A stretch of DNA of 64,000 bases from positions 5,270,001 to 5,334,000 of the forward strand of contig OZ241746.1 of assembly GCA_965201045.1 (NCBI GenBank), written 5' to 3'. The translations under genes were made by a program, and so were the position numbers. The notes below the pieces were generated by a model. The model ran no database searches. It was not told the origin of the DNA and worked only from the letters and a program-made list of their open reading frames with translations. The DNA comes from JAPORK01 sp026710285 (GTDB taxonomy: Bacteria; Pseudomonadota; Gammaproteobacteria; Pseudomonadales; Endozoicomonadaceae). This document shows, piece after piece, positions 44,030-54,894 of this stretch (position 1 is its first letter; each line of letters opens with the position of its first letter).

Positions 44030-44253
44030 CTGGGTTGTAATAAAAAGGTTGACCACATCACTTTCCCCTTAGGTTGACCTTTACTAACGTAAAGACCATC
44101 TGATAAAAATTTAAAATTAGTAAAAGATATGGGACTCCCACCAGCATTAACTAGTAGTATATCATGATAACGCATCTTTTTTTTTGCATATAATTGCGTG
44201 CAGAGTATAATTAATAACAAACCGATGACGTGTTTAATAAATTTAGATTGCAT
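44026..44253 (-). pseudogene. Small secreted protein cut by the IS3 right end
   Basis: 75 codons. A signal peptide ending near LYA (residue 23) is followed by a short polar domain (MRYHDILLVNAGGSPISF). The last eleven codons (VMWSTFLLQPS) derive from the IS3 terminus, so the native C-terminus is lost. I do not recognise the family. Confidence 0.55.
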
Positions 44254-44718
44254 AAATTTCTCCCACCTAAATAAGTGATATAATTATTATTTTTATGTAT
44301 TCTTGTAGGTAGAATACCTTACTCATTATAAGACACTGATTGGATAAATATTATTATTTACTGGAATTGATTCTGGAATTTCTTGTTAACCATGAAATAA
44401 CCGATATATACTTCAGAACTTATATGAGCTTGATTAATATAGTACATATAGCCATTTTTTACAAAACCTTTCTCTGATTTTAATATACAAGTTTAAATGG
44501 ATATGCTGTAGCAGGTTAATGACCTGATTTTTGCTATTGATCTACCTATCAGATTATCTAATCTATTTCAATAGATTCAGCATTTGTTGCTTCATCCATA
44601 ACAGTAATTTTTACTGCTTCACAAAATACAGTGAAGAATTGATATTCAAAACTATCTTCTTATCTACGCTTCGCAGTGATCGTTATCTCACACCACGCAA
44701 GACTAAGTACACGACTTA
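44254..44718. other. AT-rich intergenic region
   Basis: No gene, repeat or RNA was recognised between the truncated secreted protein and the RHS pseudogene. A 65-codon plus-strand frame (44531-44728) has no family features. Confidence 0.4.
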
Positions 44719-45693
44719 TTTTTTATAATTGCTTTCATAGTATTGATAAATAACACCATCAATAGCTTTAGATACACCCTGATAATCAATGATGTATGTT
44801 TGTTGTTCCGGACTGTCAATTCATTTATTAATCAGTTGATTACCATTATAAAAAAGATAATGTGTTCCTGAACTATTTTTATTGGACACTTCTTTACTAT
44901 TGCCATTATAAGTATAACTGCCCTGCTGTCCGCCTGAATTAATAACATGTGTGATTTGGTTAAAGGAATTATAGGTAATATGATTACCTTCGCCGTCTAT
45001 TATAATATTACCTGTAATATCACAACTAAATTTATGTAATATAGCTGTCTTATTATTCTACTGCGTACTTATTTGTTGCAGACGTAAGGGAGGATTTTTA
45101 TCACTATACTCATGAGTAACTATTTTATCTAATTTTTTTCCTGTGTCTGAATTTTGTAAAACTTCTCTGACTTGTGTCAGCCGATTCAGCGGTATAAAAG
45201 TATAGTATTGATGAATAATCACTGGAATACTGTTAATCTGTGAAACTCCGGTAGCGGTATTTCGCAGACATAAGGGTAATCCGGCAGAACCTTTACAATC
45301 CATTGTCACAAGGTTATTCAAATTATCATACCGATACTTTAAAATGGTCTGTTGATGATTATCTGCTTGTTTAATAAGGGTAGCAATATTATCATTTGCA
45401 TCATAACTTAAATTCCAGCTGTTTAGTAGTTTATTCCCCAGTGTTCAACAATTGTTTTTAGTAGGTGTGTTATCTGTTTATCACTCTCTGAATCATTTAG
45501 TTTTGTTTTTTTTGATTTTGCTGCAGGCAAATTTTCAGATTTAATATTATCTTTTTTTGTACGGTATCTGCACTTTTTTATAATTGTTATTTGTACATTT
45601 AAAAAATGATATTGCAAAATTATTATGACTATAAGCAATTAATTCAGTTAATAAAAAGAATAATATTGCTAATTTTCCAGATATGAATTTCAT
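44719..45693 (-). pseudogene. RHS pseudogene with large internal deletion
   Basis: A decayed copy of the RHS gene at 46021-51450. It begins at ATG 45693 with the same signal-peptide region and the NLPAAKSKK segment. It then jumps from THLLKTIVE (about residue 240 of the parent) to GINY/LSYDAND and continues through NNLVTMDCKGSAGLPLC, LQNSDTGKKLDK and LRLQQISTQ. It ends near 44719 at the region matching YDESNYKKD. Several stop codons and frame changes interrupt it. The retained pieces are the two ends, with more than 3 kb lost between. No toxin tip remains. Confidence 0.88.
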
Positions 45694-46016
45694 TATTATT
45701 CAGCTATAAAAGTAATTGATTATTTCAGCATTTACTCAAAATTTATTTTCAATCATTTTTTTCAGATAAGTAGGGAAGAATTGTTTAAGTTATCAAAGGA
45801 CTGTATGTTTTATAAGATAAAGTTTAACAGTATTGTTGTTATAAACGTTCTCTGGCTATTATCATAATGTAACTAAATATTTACAGTGCTTCCTATTTTT
45901 TTATACAGATTAGATAAACATTTATGCTTATTGTTCCCTCAGCATTATTTAATCTGAAAGATTTGACAAATTATTTTATCCGAGGACAACCCCGGGTATG
46001 TAATCAATAAAGAGCA
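45694..46016. repeat. Upstream block of the RHS pseudogene, copy of 51451-51780
   Basis: About 320 bases closely match the region above RHS gene 2, including TTATAAACGTT, TTATGCTTATTGTTCCCTCAG and AGGGAAGAATTGTT. It shows that the pseudogene arose by duplication of gene and promoter together. No sure promoter boxes were assigned. Confidence 0.8.
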
Positions 46017-46020
46017 CAAT

Positions 46021-49000
46021 TTATAATCTGTAATATTTATTGATCATAAACTCTCCTTCCCGAAGTCTGAAGGGGAATAAAATATTTTTAAGTGTTCCCT
46101 GTTGCTCTTGTATTTCGCCAGAAATGTTTACTCCATAAGTCACTAAGTTAACATTATCTTCGCCATCAGAAAAGCTACCGCTGACCCATCTTGCAAGTAC
46201 TACTTTATTTGCGCTTTGCAGTAAGAGCAGATCTTCCTGATTAGAAAATATTGTACCCATGTTTTCAATTACAGTTGCGCCGTCTAAAAGCTCAGCTCCC
46301 TGACTTAAAGGTGTAAACATATCAGTTAGCAGTGACTCATCTAAAGTATCAGGAATATCAGCAATATAACTAGGAATACCAGGATTGCTTTCACTAAGTA
46401 ATCTTTGCATTGCTGATAAACTGATCTGTCTTGCTGTTCTCCTTGCTGCAATAAGGGCAATACCTGCTACTCTGGTAATCGAATTGTATCCATATATTAC
46501 ATTAATCTTGTTCAACGTATTAGTTACGTCATCATCACACCTTATCGCTATCCAGTCCAGACCTTCTCTTCTTTGCAGCAAAGGAGTAATACTGTCTTGA
46601 AATAAACGTGCATTAACTTCTACTTCAGTGGCTCTTCTCAATGTGTTCATTTCAATCTCTTCTACACCAGCGGCTTCAAGTGCAGTACCGATTTCTGCCG
46701 TTGCACAAAATGCAGAAAAAGCACTATAACCCAAAAGAGCTATATTAGCAGCAGCAAATACAATCATTTGTACAGCTCCTGTAACAGAAGCTGCAATATT
46801 AAGTGGTTTATTAGCCGGTGCAGCTCCTGCAGTAGTAGAAAGACAGTAGGGAATACCATTTAGTATCATACCGGGTGCTGTCATAACAGCAAGCGTTCCA
46901 CAAGACGCTAATATTATAAATGCTGATGCAGCAGCAGAACCAACAATCTTTAACAATCGGGAAGAGCTTGTCTTCGCTCCAAAAGAAGTAACATACCCCA
47001 TATACTTGAAAACTTTACCCAGCCATTTTGGCATATTTCCATCAGGATCTGTCTTCATCACCGGATTATTACTGCCAAAAGCATAACCATCACCTGCCGG
47101 ATCTTCACTAACAAAATTGCGTAGCTTTGGATTATACGTTCGATGTCCTGCACCAAGAAATTGCCATCCGGTAAGGAGATCTGTACGTTCTCCATCAAAA
47201 CCTGTTAAATTATATTGATACAGTGTAACAGCAGCAGGTTTACTACTCCAACGCATGCCATAGGGACTATAAACTGTACGCTGACTAAGTTGATAAACGT
47301 CAGAACTATTTGATATTTTTGTTAATGTAGCGGTAACATCTTTTTTATAGTTGCTTTCATCGTACTGATAAATAACACCATCAATCGCTTTAGCTACGCC
47401 CTGATAACCAATGATGTGTGTTTGTTGTTCCGGACTGTCAATTTGTTCATTAATCAGTTGATTGCCACTATAAAAAAGATAATGTGTTCCTGAGCTATTT
47501 TTATTGGAAACTTCTTTACCATTGCCGTTATAAGTATAACTGCCCTGTTGTCCGTCTGGCTTAACAATATTTGTGATTTGGTTAAAGGGATTATAGGTAA
47601 TATGATTACCTTCCCCGTCTGTTATCATATTACCTGCAATATCATAACTAAATTTATGTGAGATAGCTGTCTTATTATTCCACTGCGTACTTATTTGTTG
47701 CAGGCGTAAGGGAGCATTTTTATCACTATACTCATAAGTAACTACTTTATCTAATGTTTTTCCTGTCTCTGAATTTTGTAAAACTTCCCTGACCTGTGCC
47801 AGGCGATTCAGCGGTGTAAAAGTATAATGTTGATGAACAATCACCGGAATATTGTTAATCTGTGAACCTCCGGTAGCAGTGTCTCGCGGACAGAAAGGTA
47901 ATCCTGCAGAACCTTTACAATCCATTGTTACCAGGTTATCCAGGTTATCATACTGATACTTTAAAATGGCTTGTTGATGATTATCTGCCTGTTTGACGAG
48001 GGTGGTAATATTATCGTTTGCATCATAACTTAAATTCCAGCTGGTTAGTAGTTTATTCCCCAGTGTATCAGTAATTTGATTTTTTCTTCCCCATGAGTCA
48101 TAAGTAATTTTCCGCCGCATTCCACTACCATATTTTATTGAAAAAATACGCGAAAATCCGTCGTATACAGGTATTGATAAAGTTTCTTCTTTACCCGTAT
48201 GTGACTGATAGTATAATGCAGCTATTCTGCCAAGGTTGTCATAAGCAGTGTGCGTCTGATCACCAGCAATATTAAAAAAGCTAATCACACGTCGATTATT
48301 ATCGTATTGCCATGATAAATGATAATCCGGATAATTATTTTTACCTTTGTGAACCAGTTGCAATGGTAAATTATCGATACTATAAGTCACTTTTTTTGTA
48401 CCGGTCACATCATTTTTTATCACTGGCAAAGCCGTGATATGGTCATAACCTGCTGTTTGCAATAATTTGTTATCCACATATTTAGCAACAGGCAATCCTA
48501 AAACGTTATACTTTGTGGAGATAGTATGTCCTGCTGGTGTAACAGCCGTGGCAACCTGATCGGAAGGTGTATAGGTAAACCAGGTTTTTTTACCGTCTTC
48601 TCCGGCTTTCCATACGGTCTGACCTGCAGCATTATATCCAGCAGAAGAAAGAAGATATTTACCTCCTGAAGCAGGAAAAGCCCAGCGAGCAGTGACCTGT
48701 CCTGTCAGATTATATTGTAAATGGATGGTATTATCTGGACCTGTAACAGAAACCACATTGCCCATATAATCATAATGTTTTTTAACTATATGTCCTAAAG
48801 GATCTTTGGTCATAACAATACGTCCAAAACCATCATAATTAGTAAAATAGCGTTTAACATTTGTTTGCTGGTCATCTATTTTGCACAATGCTTTTATATC
48901 GGGCAAAGATGCAGAAGAAGCGGGAAATATTTGTTTCCATACAGGCTTATTGAGCGAATTGTCACCAATAGCTGTCAGTGGAGAACGAATACCATGGCTG

Positions 49001-51450
49001 TCCATAGAATAACTGACTATACAACGATCTGGACTATCATAGATAGTAACAGCTGTTTCTCCATCAGGCAGATAACTATACAGGATACGCCCCCTGTCAT
49101 CATATTCTTTGGTCGTTACAAGCGGGATTGATTTATTATTTTTATCCAACAGATATGCAATTTTACTTTTAATCCGACCATACCGATCATAATCTACTTT
49201 TTTTGTTAATCGCCATTGATCTGGCGGTCTCACTCCTTTCGCTGAGATGCTTTCATCAAAACGCATCACCGGGCGACCAAAATTATCAAAAATGATTTTA
49301 TGCTGTAATCCATTGGCTGCGGTAATGAGAACCTGGTTTTCTTCTGTGGTTCTTATATATTTGTAATGCACTGAAGCTGCAAAAGCAGTTCCTACGGCTG
49401 TGTCAGTTTGTATCAACCTTCCCAGCAGGTCATAATGATAACGGGTAATGTTTTGTCCGGAGGCATCAGTACGCTGTAATACCTGATGGGTAAAAAGGCT
49501 GGTTGTTATAGCAGGGAGTTGTTGAGATTTATCTTTATCCAGTACAACTGAGCTATAAACTGTCTGGCTGTTTTCAGCTGAATTTTTAATATAGAGAAAA
49601 TTATGTACTATTGACGTTTTTGCCGCGTCTTGTTCTGCCTTGCCGGTAAGAATGGTCTGTTTTAACTGCCCATAAGTGAGCGCATTAACAGGGTCCTGAT
49701 AATAATGGTTGGTCAGTGTAACCTGTTGATCTTTTGACTTAATGGTTTTATGGTCAAGCACCAGCGTGTAATCTTTTCCGTTAAAGTCGGGGAATTTATG
49801 ATAGCTGTAATAAGTGACAACCGGAGGCAATTTCGATGGACTGGCAGGATAAACAGCAACAGATTTTGGCCATGCACTTAGCGACCATTTTGATGATAAC
49901 GCTGGGCATCCACTATCATCACCAGTAACAGGACAATAATTAATATCTGTTGTACGTCCATATGAGTCTGTATGTTGTGTTAGCCTTCCATGATTATCAT
50001 AAGTCTTTGTTTCAATATCTGTTGCTGCAGAATCTGTATTATCACCCCAGGTTCGGGTAATAATTTTTAGTGGCAAACTATAGGTAACTGGTAAATCTCT
50101 AAAGCTGGTATGAGCACAATCATTGGATGTATTCGTATCACAAAAGAAATTCTTCACTTCTGATAAGAGATGTCCGGTATGATCACTAATCACCCGTACG
50201 TTAGTCAGAAGATGATATTTATTCCATGTTTGTACCTCTTTGGTTAATCCATTGTCTTTTACTGTATGATAAGTATAATTAGCGGGCGCTTCAAAAAGAA
50301 TATCTTGCTTTGCGCCCGGTAAATAAGGGAGACCTGAATTATAACCAAGGTAATTATGCTGGTCTTCATCAGATGCAGAGTATTCGTAATTAATCGTTTG
50401 TTCTGATTGTTCTCCACGAGAACTTACTGACTCACGAGTGACAACACACATCTTAGCTAAATGATCATACAAAGAAAATTTCATGACTTGTGTACAGTTG
50501 TAGGTGACTGTTTTTTTAATTCCGGAAGGATACTGAACAGACGATATAAGGTTATTGTTTGTATAATTGATATAAGTTTCCGGAAGGATTTGTTGATTGT
50601 TTTTTGATAACAGTGCCAGCTTACGTACCTGATGATCTTGCGCACTGATGCGAACAATTAGTGGTTGACCATTACTGCTATGGCTGGTGACAAAAAGATA
50701 TCCCTGCCTTCTTACCAGGCTTATTTTATTTCCCAGGTCATCAACAACCGTTTTTAGCAGGTGTGTTCCCTGTTTATAAATAAAGTGAACACTCCAGCCA
50801 TCCTGTTGTTCCATCTGAGTAATATAGCCCTGATGAGAAAGTGTTTCCCTTATACCGTTGGCATAACTAATTACAAAATTAGTACTTTTATCACCAGTGA
50901 TTTTAATATCTTTTAATTTGTGGTAACGTGGTTCCCAGTTATTTTTACCATGATTTTCTAAATAAAAACTCTGTCCGTAAGCTGTTGTTAACTGATTAGT
51001 GGTAAGATTAAAGTGCGTTAAATTCCAGCTCCATCCATAACCTATTCCATCAGGATCACCTTTGGTATTGCTGTGATAATTGAGTTTCAAATTAATATTT
51101 GGTCCATGACCTAGATTGCCACGCAGGGTGCCTGCTTTAAAAAATGCAAAAAAATTACCTGTTTGCGGATCTACTTCTGAACCCAGCAATTTATTAAAAT
51201 TAAAAGCATTTGACCATACAGAATTATCGTCATCTGCTGAATCATTCAGTTTTGGTTTTTTTTTTGATTTTGCTGCAGGCAGATGTCCAGATTTAATATT
51301 ATTATCTTTTTTTTTGTACAGCACTTGCATTTTTTTATAAGTGTTATTTGTATACTTAAGAAATGATGTTGCAAGATTATTATGACTATAAGCGATTAGT
51401 TCAGTTAATAAAAAGAATAATATTGCTACTTTTCCAGATGTAAATTTCAT
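46021..51450 (-). CDS. RHS-repeat protein 2 with unknown C-terminal tip
   Basis: 1809 residues, paralogue of 29069-34465. A signal peptide covers about 1-22 (VAILFFLLTELIAYS). The N-terminal SpvB-like segment and YD repeats follow, and the core closes near 1450 with YNPKLRNFVSEDPAGDGYAF and NNPVMKTDPDGN. The tip (about 1480-1809) has two hydrophobic stretches and then a soluble domain of about 200 residues (TLRRATEVEVNARL to the end) that I cannot assign. It shares no similarity with the epimerase-like tip of RHS gene 1, as expected for polymorphic toxins. No small gene that could be an immunity protein follows; an RHS pseudogene does. Confidence 0.85.
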   Translation of the reverse strand: MKFTSGKVAILFFLLTELIAYSHNNLATSFLKYTNNTYKKMQVLYKKKDNNIKSGHLPAAKSKKKPKLNDSADDDNSVWSNAFNFNKLLGSEVDPQTGNFFAFFKAGTLRGNLGHGPNINLKLNYHSNTKGDPDGIGYGWSWNLTHFNLTTNQLTTAYGQSFYLENHGKNNWEPRYHKLKDIKITGDKSTNFVISYANGIRETLSHQGYITQMEQQDGWSVHFIYKQGTHLLKTVVDDLGNKISLVRRQGYLFVTSHSSNGQPLIVRISAQDHQVRKLALLSKNNQQILPETYINYTNNNLISSVQYPSGIKKTVTYNCTQVMKFSLYDHLAKMCVVTRESVSSRGEQSEQTINYEYSASDEDQHNYLGYNSGLPYLPGAKQDILFEAPANYTYHTVKDNGLTKEVQTWNKYHLLTNVRVISDHTGHLLSEVKNFFCDTNTSNDCAHTSFRDLPVTYSLPLKIITRTWGDNTDSAATDIETKTYDNHGRLTQHTDSYGRTTDINYCPVTGDDSGCPALSSKWSLSAWPKSVAVYPASPSKLPPVVTYYSYHKFPDFNGKDYTLVLDHKTIKSKDQQVTLTNHYYQDPVNALTYGQLKQTILTGKAEQDAAKTSIVHNFLYIKNSAENSQTVYSSVVLDKDKSQQLPAITTSLFTHQVLQRTDASGQNITRYHYDLLGRLIQTDTAVGTAFAASVHYKYIRTTEENQVLITAANGLQHKIIFDNFGRPVMRFDESISAKGVRPPDQWRLTKKVDYDRYGRIKSKIAYLLDKNNKSIPLVTTKEYDDRGRILYSYLPDGETAVTIYDSPDRCIVSYSMDSHGIRSPLTAIGDNSLNKPVWKQIFPASSASLPDIKALCKIDDQQTNVKRYFTNYDGFGRIVMTKDPLGHIVKKHYDYMGNVVSVTGPDNTIHLQYNLTGQVTARWAFPASGGKYLLSSAGYNAAGQTVWKAGEDGKKTWFTYTPSDQVATAVTPAGHTISTKYNVLGLPVAKYVDNKLLQTAGYDHITALPVIKNDVTGTKKVTYSIDNLPLQLVHKGKNNYPDYHLSWQYDNNRRVISFFNIAGDQTHTAYDNLGRIAALYYQSHTGKEETLSIPVYDGFSRIFSIKYGSGMRRKITYDSWGRKNQITDTLGNKLLTSWNLSYDANDNITTLVKQADNHQQAILKYQYDNLDNLVTMDCKGSAGLPFCPRDTATGGSQINNIPVIVHQHYTFTPLNRLAQVREVLQNSETGKTLDKVVTYEYSDKNAPLRLQQISTQWNNKTAISHKFSYDIAGNMITDGEGNHITYNPFNQITNIVKPDGQQGSYTYNGNGKEVSNKNSSGTHYLFYSGNQLINEQIDSPEQQTHIIGYQGVAKAIDGVIYQYDESNYKKDVTATLTKISNSSDVYQLSQRTVYSPYGMRWSSKPAAVTLYQYNLTGFDGERTDLLTGWQFLGAGHRTYNPKLRNFVSEDPAGDGYAFGSNNPVMKTDPDGNMPKWLGKVFKYMGYVTSFGAKTSSSRLLKIVGSAAASAFIILASCGTLAVMTAPGMILNGIPYCLSTTAGAAPANKPLNIAASVTGAVQMIVFAAANIALLGYSAFSAFCATAEIGTALEAAGVEEIEMNTLRRATEVEVNARLFQDSITPLLQRREGLDWIAIRCDDDVTNTLNKINVIYGYNSITRVAGIALIAARRTARQISLSAMQRLLSESNPGIPSYIADIPDTLDESLLTDMFTPLSQGAELLDGATVIENMGTIFSNQEDLLLLQSANKVVLARWVSGSFSDGEDNVNLVTYGVNISGEIQEQQGTLKNILFPFRLREGEFMINKYYRL

Positions 51451-51936
51451 TATTATTGACCTGTAGAAGTAATTGATGATTTCAGAATTTAGTCAAAATT
51501 CATTTTCAATTGTTTTTTTGCAGATAAGCAGGGAAGAATTGTTCAAAATTATCAAAGAACTGTATTTTTTATAAGATAAAGGTTAACAGTATTATTGTTA
51601 TAAACGTTTTCTGACTATTATCGTAATGTACTAAGCACTTACAGTGTTTTATATTTTTTTATACAGGTTAGATAAATATTTATGCTTATTGTTCCCTCAG
51701 CATGATTTTATCTGCAAAATTTAATAAATAATTTTGTTAAGGGAAATCCGTCTCCAGGTATGTGATGAACAGCATGCTTCAATAAGCTAAGCCAGCGAAC
51801 GGACATAGTGATATTGAATTTATCCGAATATTGATATCTTATAACTCATTATTTGGAAAAGCCAAATCTTCTAACAATCTTTACCGCTGCACCTTCTTTT
51901 TTCTTATCCTGACCTGTTGATACAGAAGCTTTTTCT
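51451..51936. promoter_or_regulatory. Upstream region of RHS gene 2
   Basis: The first 330 bases above the RHS start are conserved at 45694-46016. The rest, towards the 921-codon gene, contains no recognisable gene. The conserved block probably includes the RHS promoter. Confidence 0.5.
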
Positions 51937-54600
51937 TTATTTGCTGCTGCGGTCAGCCTGAATACTTCTTTCTAAGATTGACCACTGCCTGTTATCATCT
52001 AATAATGTAACTCCCAGACTGATATTATTTTTATCAACCCTCCTGAGAACTTCAGAAGATATTGCTACCTGTTTATCTGTTGACTGAAGCACCACCTTTC
52101 CTTTTTCAAAGGTTACATCTGCATTCGTAATAAACGCTTTGGCTAAAAGACTTTTTTCTTCAGGTTTATCTGCAAGCTTATCTGGTTTGACAGATGATGC
52201 TGCATGAGTCTTATCACGTTGGTTTTGATTATATTCAATAGCCAGTTGAACCTGGGCACACTCCAGTGCTAAGGTATTGATTCCTCTATCACCAAGGAGC
52301 CTTTTTGCACGTTTGATAAGCAGCGGCTCAGGCGAATTAACAAGCCCGGTTAATTTTTCTGCTGTGATTTCAGGTGTAGGTACTAATCGTTTAAACTGGT
52401 TATTAAAACTCCGCCATCTGCCCTGGTTTATATCGCTGGTTGCCGGAAATTTATGCTTTAACTTTTGTATAAAAACAGACTTATACGCCTCAATGTCACT
52501 GTCATGATCTCTGATTACTTCCTGAAAACAGCTTAGAATAAAGATGGCGTTTGCTTTGAAAAAGGCGGCAATCTCCTTTTTAGGTGTCTCCAGATGGTGA
52601 TGCTCTTCCCAGAAACGCAGCAAGTCATCAGCATTCCACAGCAGAACTGTTTGGGGTGATACATGCTTCTCACTTTTATAACGAAATGATCCGACCTTAG
52701 TGAGAATTTTTTTAGCGAGTAACCCTTCATCTGAGAGTTTTTCAGTATGCCGAATGCCTTTAGATAGCAGCAGGTCATAGATAGCTTTAGCATCCAGTTT
52801 AACTCGCCAAGTGAATAATTTAACCAGCATCGGATTCTCACTACGGGATTTTATAAGATCATACATCCCATCAAGAGAAGCAACTGTATGTTTTAATTTG
52901 GTAGATTCCATCAGTAATGTTATGTTTTCAGGAGAAAAGGAAGCACATTTCTGCAGCTTTACTATTAAAAGTCTGACTGACAGATCCGTATCATTTATCT
53001 TTCCTTTTGTCTGAGCAGAAAAATTATTACCCGTAGCCAGCGCTAGAAAATTATTTTCCCGAACGAAATCTTGTTCTTGTTTACTTAAATTTTGCACTTC
53101 TAACGACACAAGCTGTTTAAGCTTCTCAAGGTGTTGATGATACTCAGCCGATTCATGCACCAACCCAACACTTTTTTTAGTTGCATGCAGACGTCGTAAA
53201 AGATAATTCAGCTTTATATGACTTGTTTTTGTGTCCTTTTCGCAGATACCCTGTGGTGGAGAATCAATATACTGCATAATACTTTCATTGACACGCTCCA
53301 GCAATAATTTTAACTGCTGACTATGTTCAGCGCTCATTTCAGCTGACGTTTCGGCTACCTCTTCAAATTCTTCTAATCTTGCCATTAATTCAGGGTAATA
53401 TCTTTTAAAATACGCAGTATATTCAATATTACGATCAAAACAGGATATCGGTTCAAGCGTATTTCTTTCCTGTAATTTTAATTGCTTAAGATGTTCAGCC
53501 AGTTCTATTTTTTCTGCGTGTATTCGAGAGTCAGATGGCATTGATGCACTTTTTCTTACGCTACTATACTTAAACTCAGGTGATGGTAACTGGTTATAGC
53601 CGATCCTGCGGGCCTGAGCTGCTGCTGCAAGAAAGTAAAGCATATCAGCGACCATGCTGGATGTTACATTAAGTGAACTTTCATCGGGTTGAGAAAAGTT
53701 ACTGCATGCATAAGACATTATATGTAAAGAAGCCTCTGGTAATCTTTTTAATTCTCCTGCTGTAACTGGCATAAACCCTTTTACTCCGGGTAACAGATAA
53801 ACAGCGTCTGATGACTTATCTGATAAATTTAATCGTCTTTGTTCAGCTTGTTTGGAAGATGAGCTTCCTGTAGAAAAAATGAGTGCTTTTTCAATGATGC
53901 GGATAAATGCTTTGAGATTAGCGCTATATTCAGATACAGAGAAAAGCATTCCCGGTGGTTCAGTGCCAGGTTGCTTTTTAAAAGTAAGATAAACCGCTCT
54001 GTTTTCAACATAGAGTAAAACATCAGGACAGTCACTGCGATTAAAAAAATTCTCCGGATGATGATGATAAAAATTAACCGTCAGATCGGGATTAACAACA
54101 AAGCTGTCATCTGAGAGTTTTTCATTTTCAAAGGATAGTGTAAACAGCGATTTTTGCGTATACCATGGCAACATGAGCATCCATATGCTGGTCGAATTAG
54201 AAGTTTCAGGTTGTACATGTTCCGAAGGCAACGAGGAAAAGTGAGGGTTATTCAGGCAACCCTCCTGCATACATTTAACACTCTCATCCAGCATTGAAAA
54301 CTGAGTGATACCTCCATACCATATTTGTGCACTATCAGAAAGTGAACGATGAATATCAGCAATGAAATCGATGGTATCTGCAGTGAGTTGTGGTGTGTTT
54401 TTGTAAAATCTTTGCTTTTGCTTCAACACCAGATTATTGATGTGGTTTCTGTGGTAAACATCAGCATTAAACCCAAGTCTTTCAGCATGCTGTTGCAGAA
54501 CCGTTTCTGTCAGGTTTGCCTTTGCTTTTCCTGCTAGTGAAATTAACACAATGAACAGGATTCTAACCGATATTAATTTTGAAAACAATAAATTATTCAT
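51937..54600 (-). CDS. Large secreted protein of unknown family
   Basis: 887 residues from the ATG at 54600. I prefer this to the longer frame (54702) because a clean signal peptide follows (ISVRILFIVLISLAGKAKAN). The mature part is mostly helical, with no domain that I recognise. Features seen: IDFIADIHRSLSDSAQIWYGG near 90, YHHHPENFF near 195, a Glu-rich segment near 430 (LEEFEEVAETSAEMSAEH), and a Lys/Asp-rich C-terminal part. Few cysteines. No membrane helices after the signal. It lies between RHS gene 2 and rsmG on the same strand. A role outside the cell is likely from the signal; the function is unknown. Confidence 0.7.
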   Translation of the reverse strand: MNNLLFSKLISVRILFIVLISLAGKAKANLTETVLQQHAERLGFNADVYHRNHINNLVLKQKQRFYKNTPQLTADTIDFIADIHRSLSDSAQIWYGGITQFSMLDESVKCMQEGCLNNPHFSSLPSEHVQPETSNSTSIWMLMLPWYTQKSLFTLSFENEKLSDDSFVVNPDLTVNFYHHHPENFFNRSDCPDVLLYVENRAVYLTFKKQPGTEPPGMLFSVSEYSANLKAFIRIIEKALIFSTGSSSSKQAEQRRLNLSDKSSDAVYLLPGVKGFMPVTAGELKRLPEASLHIMSYACSNFSQPDESSLNVTSSMVADMLYFLAAAAQARRIGYNQLPSPEFKYSSVRKSASMPSDSRIHAEKIELAEHLKQLKLQERNTLEPISCFDRNIEYTAYFKRYYPELMARLEEFEEVAETSAEMSAEHSQQLKLLLERVNESIMQYIDSPPQGICEKDTKTSHIKLNYLLRRLHATKKSVGLVHESAEYHQHLEKLKQLVSLEVQNLSKQEQDFVRENNFLALATGNNFSAQTKGKINDTDLSVRLLIVKLQKCASFSPENITLLMESTKLKHTVASLDGMYDLIKSRSENPMLVKLFTWRVKLDAKAIYDLLLSKGIRHTEKLSDEGLLAKKILTKVGSFRYKSEKHVSPQTVLLWNADDLLRFWEEHHHLETPKKEIAAFFKANAIFILSCFQEVIRDHDSDIEAYKSVFIQKLKHKFPATSDINQGRWRSFNNQFKRLVPTPEITAEKLTGLVNSPEPLLIKRAKRLLGDRGINTLALECAQVQLAIEYNQNQRDKTHAASSVKPDKLADKPEEKSLLAKAFITNADVTFEKGKVVLQSTDKQVAISSEVLRRVDKNNISLGVTLLDDNRQWSILERSIQADRSSK

Positions 54601-54894
54601 TACAAAAAATAGTCTAACTAAATGATTTATAAACAATTTCAAAATATAAATCGTCTGCATTCTGCTACAACAGTATGCTGGTTTATTATTTTGAAGAAAC
54701 AAGTGTAGTCTATAAATAAAATTATTAACGACAAAGGTACTAAATAATCGGAAAAAATGCTTAAACGTTTGATTTATAATAGTATTTTTTTTAACTAAAA
54801 TGTAACAACCCCATACTCTGAGTCAAATAAGCAAATAATCCTCTCCACATTCTTCATGATCAGACAGGATTATTCCTGATGTTCTGCTCAGCCA

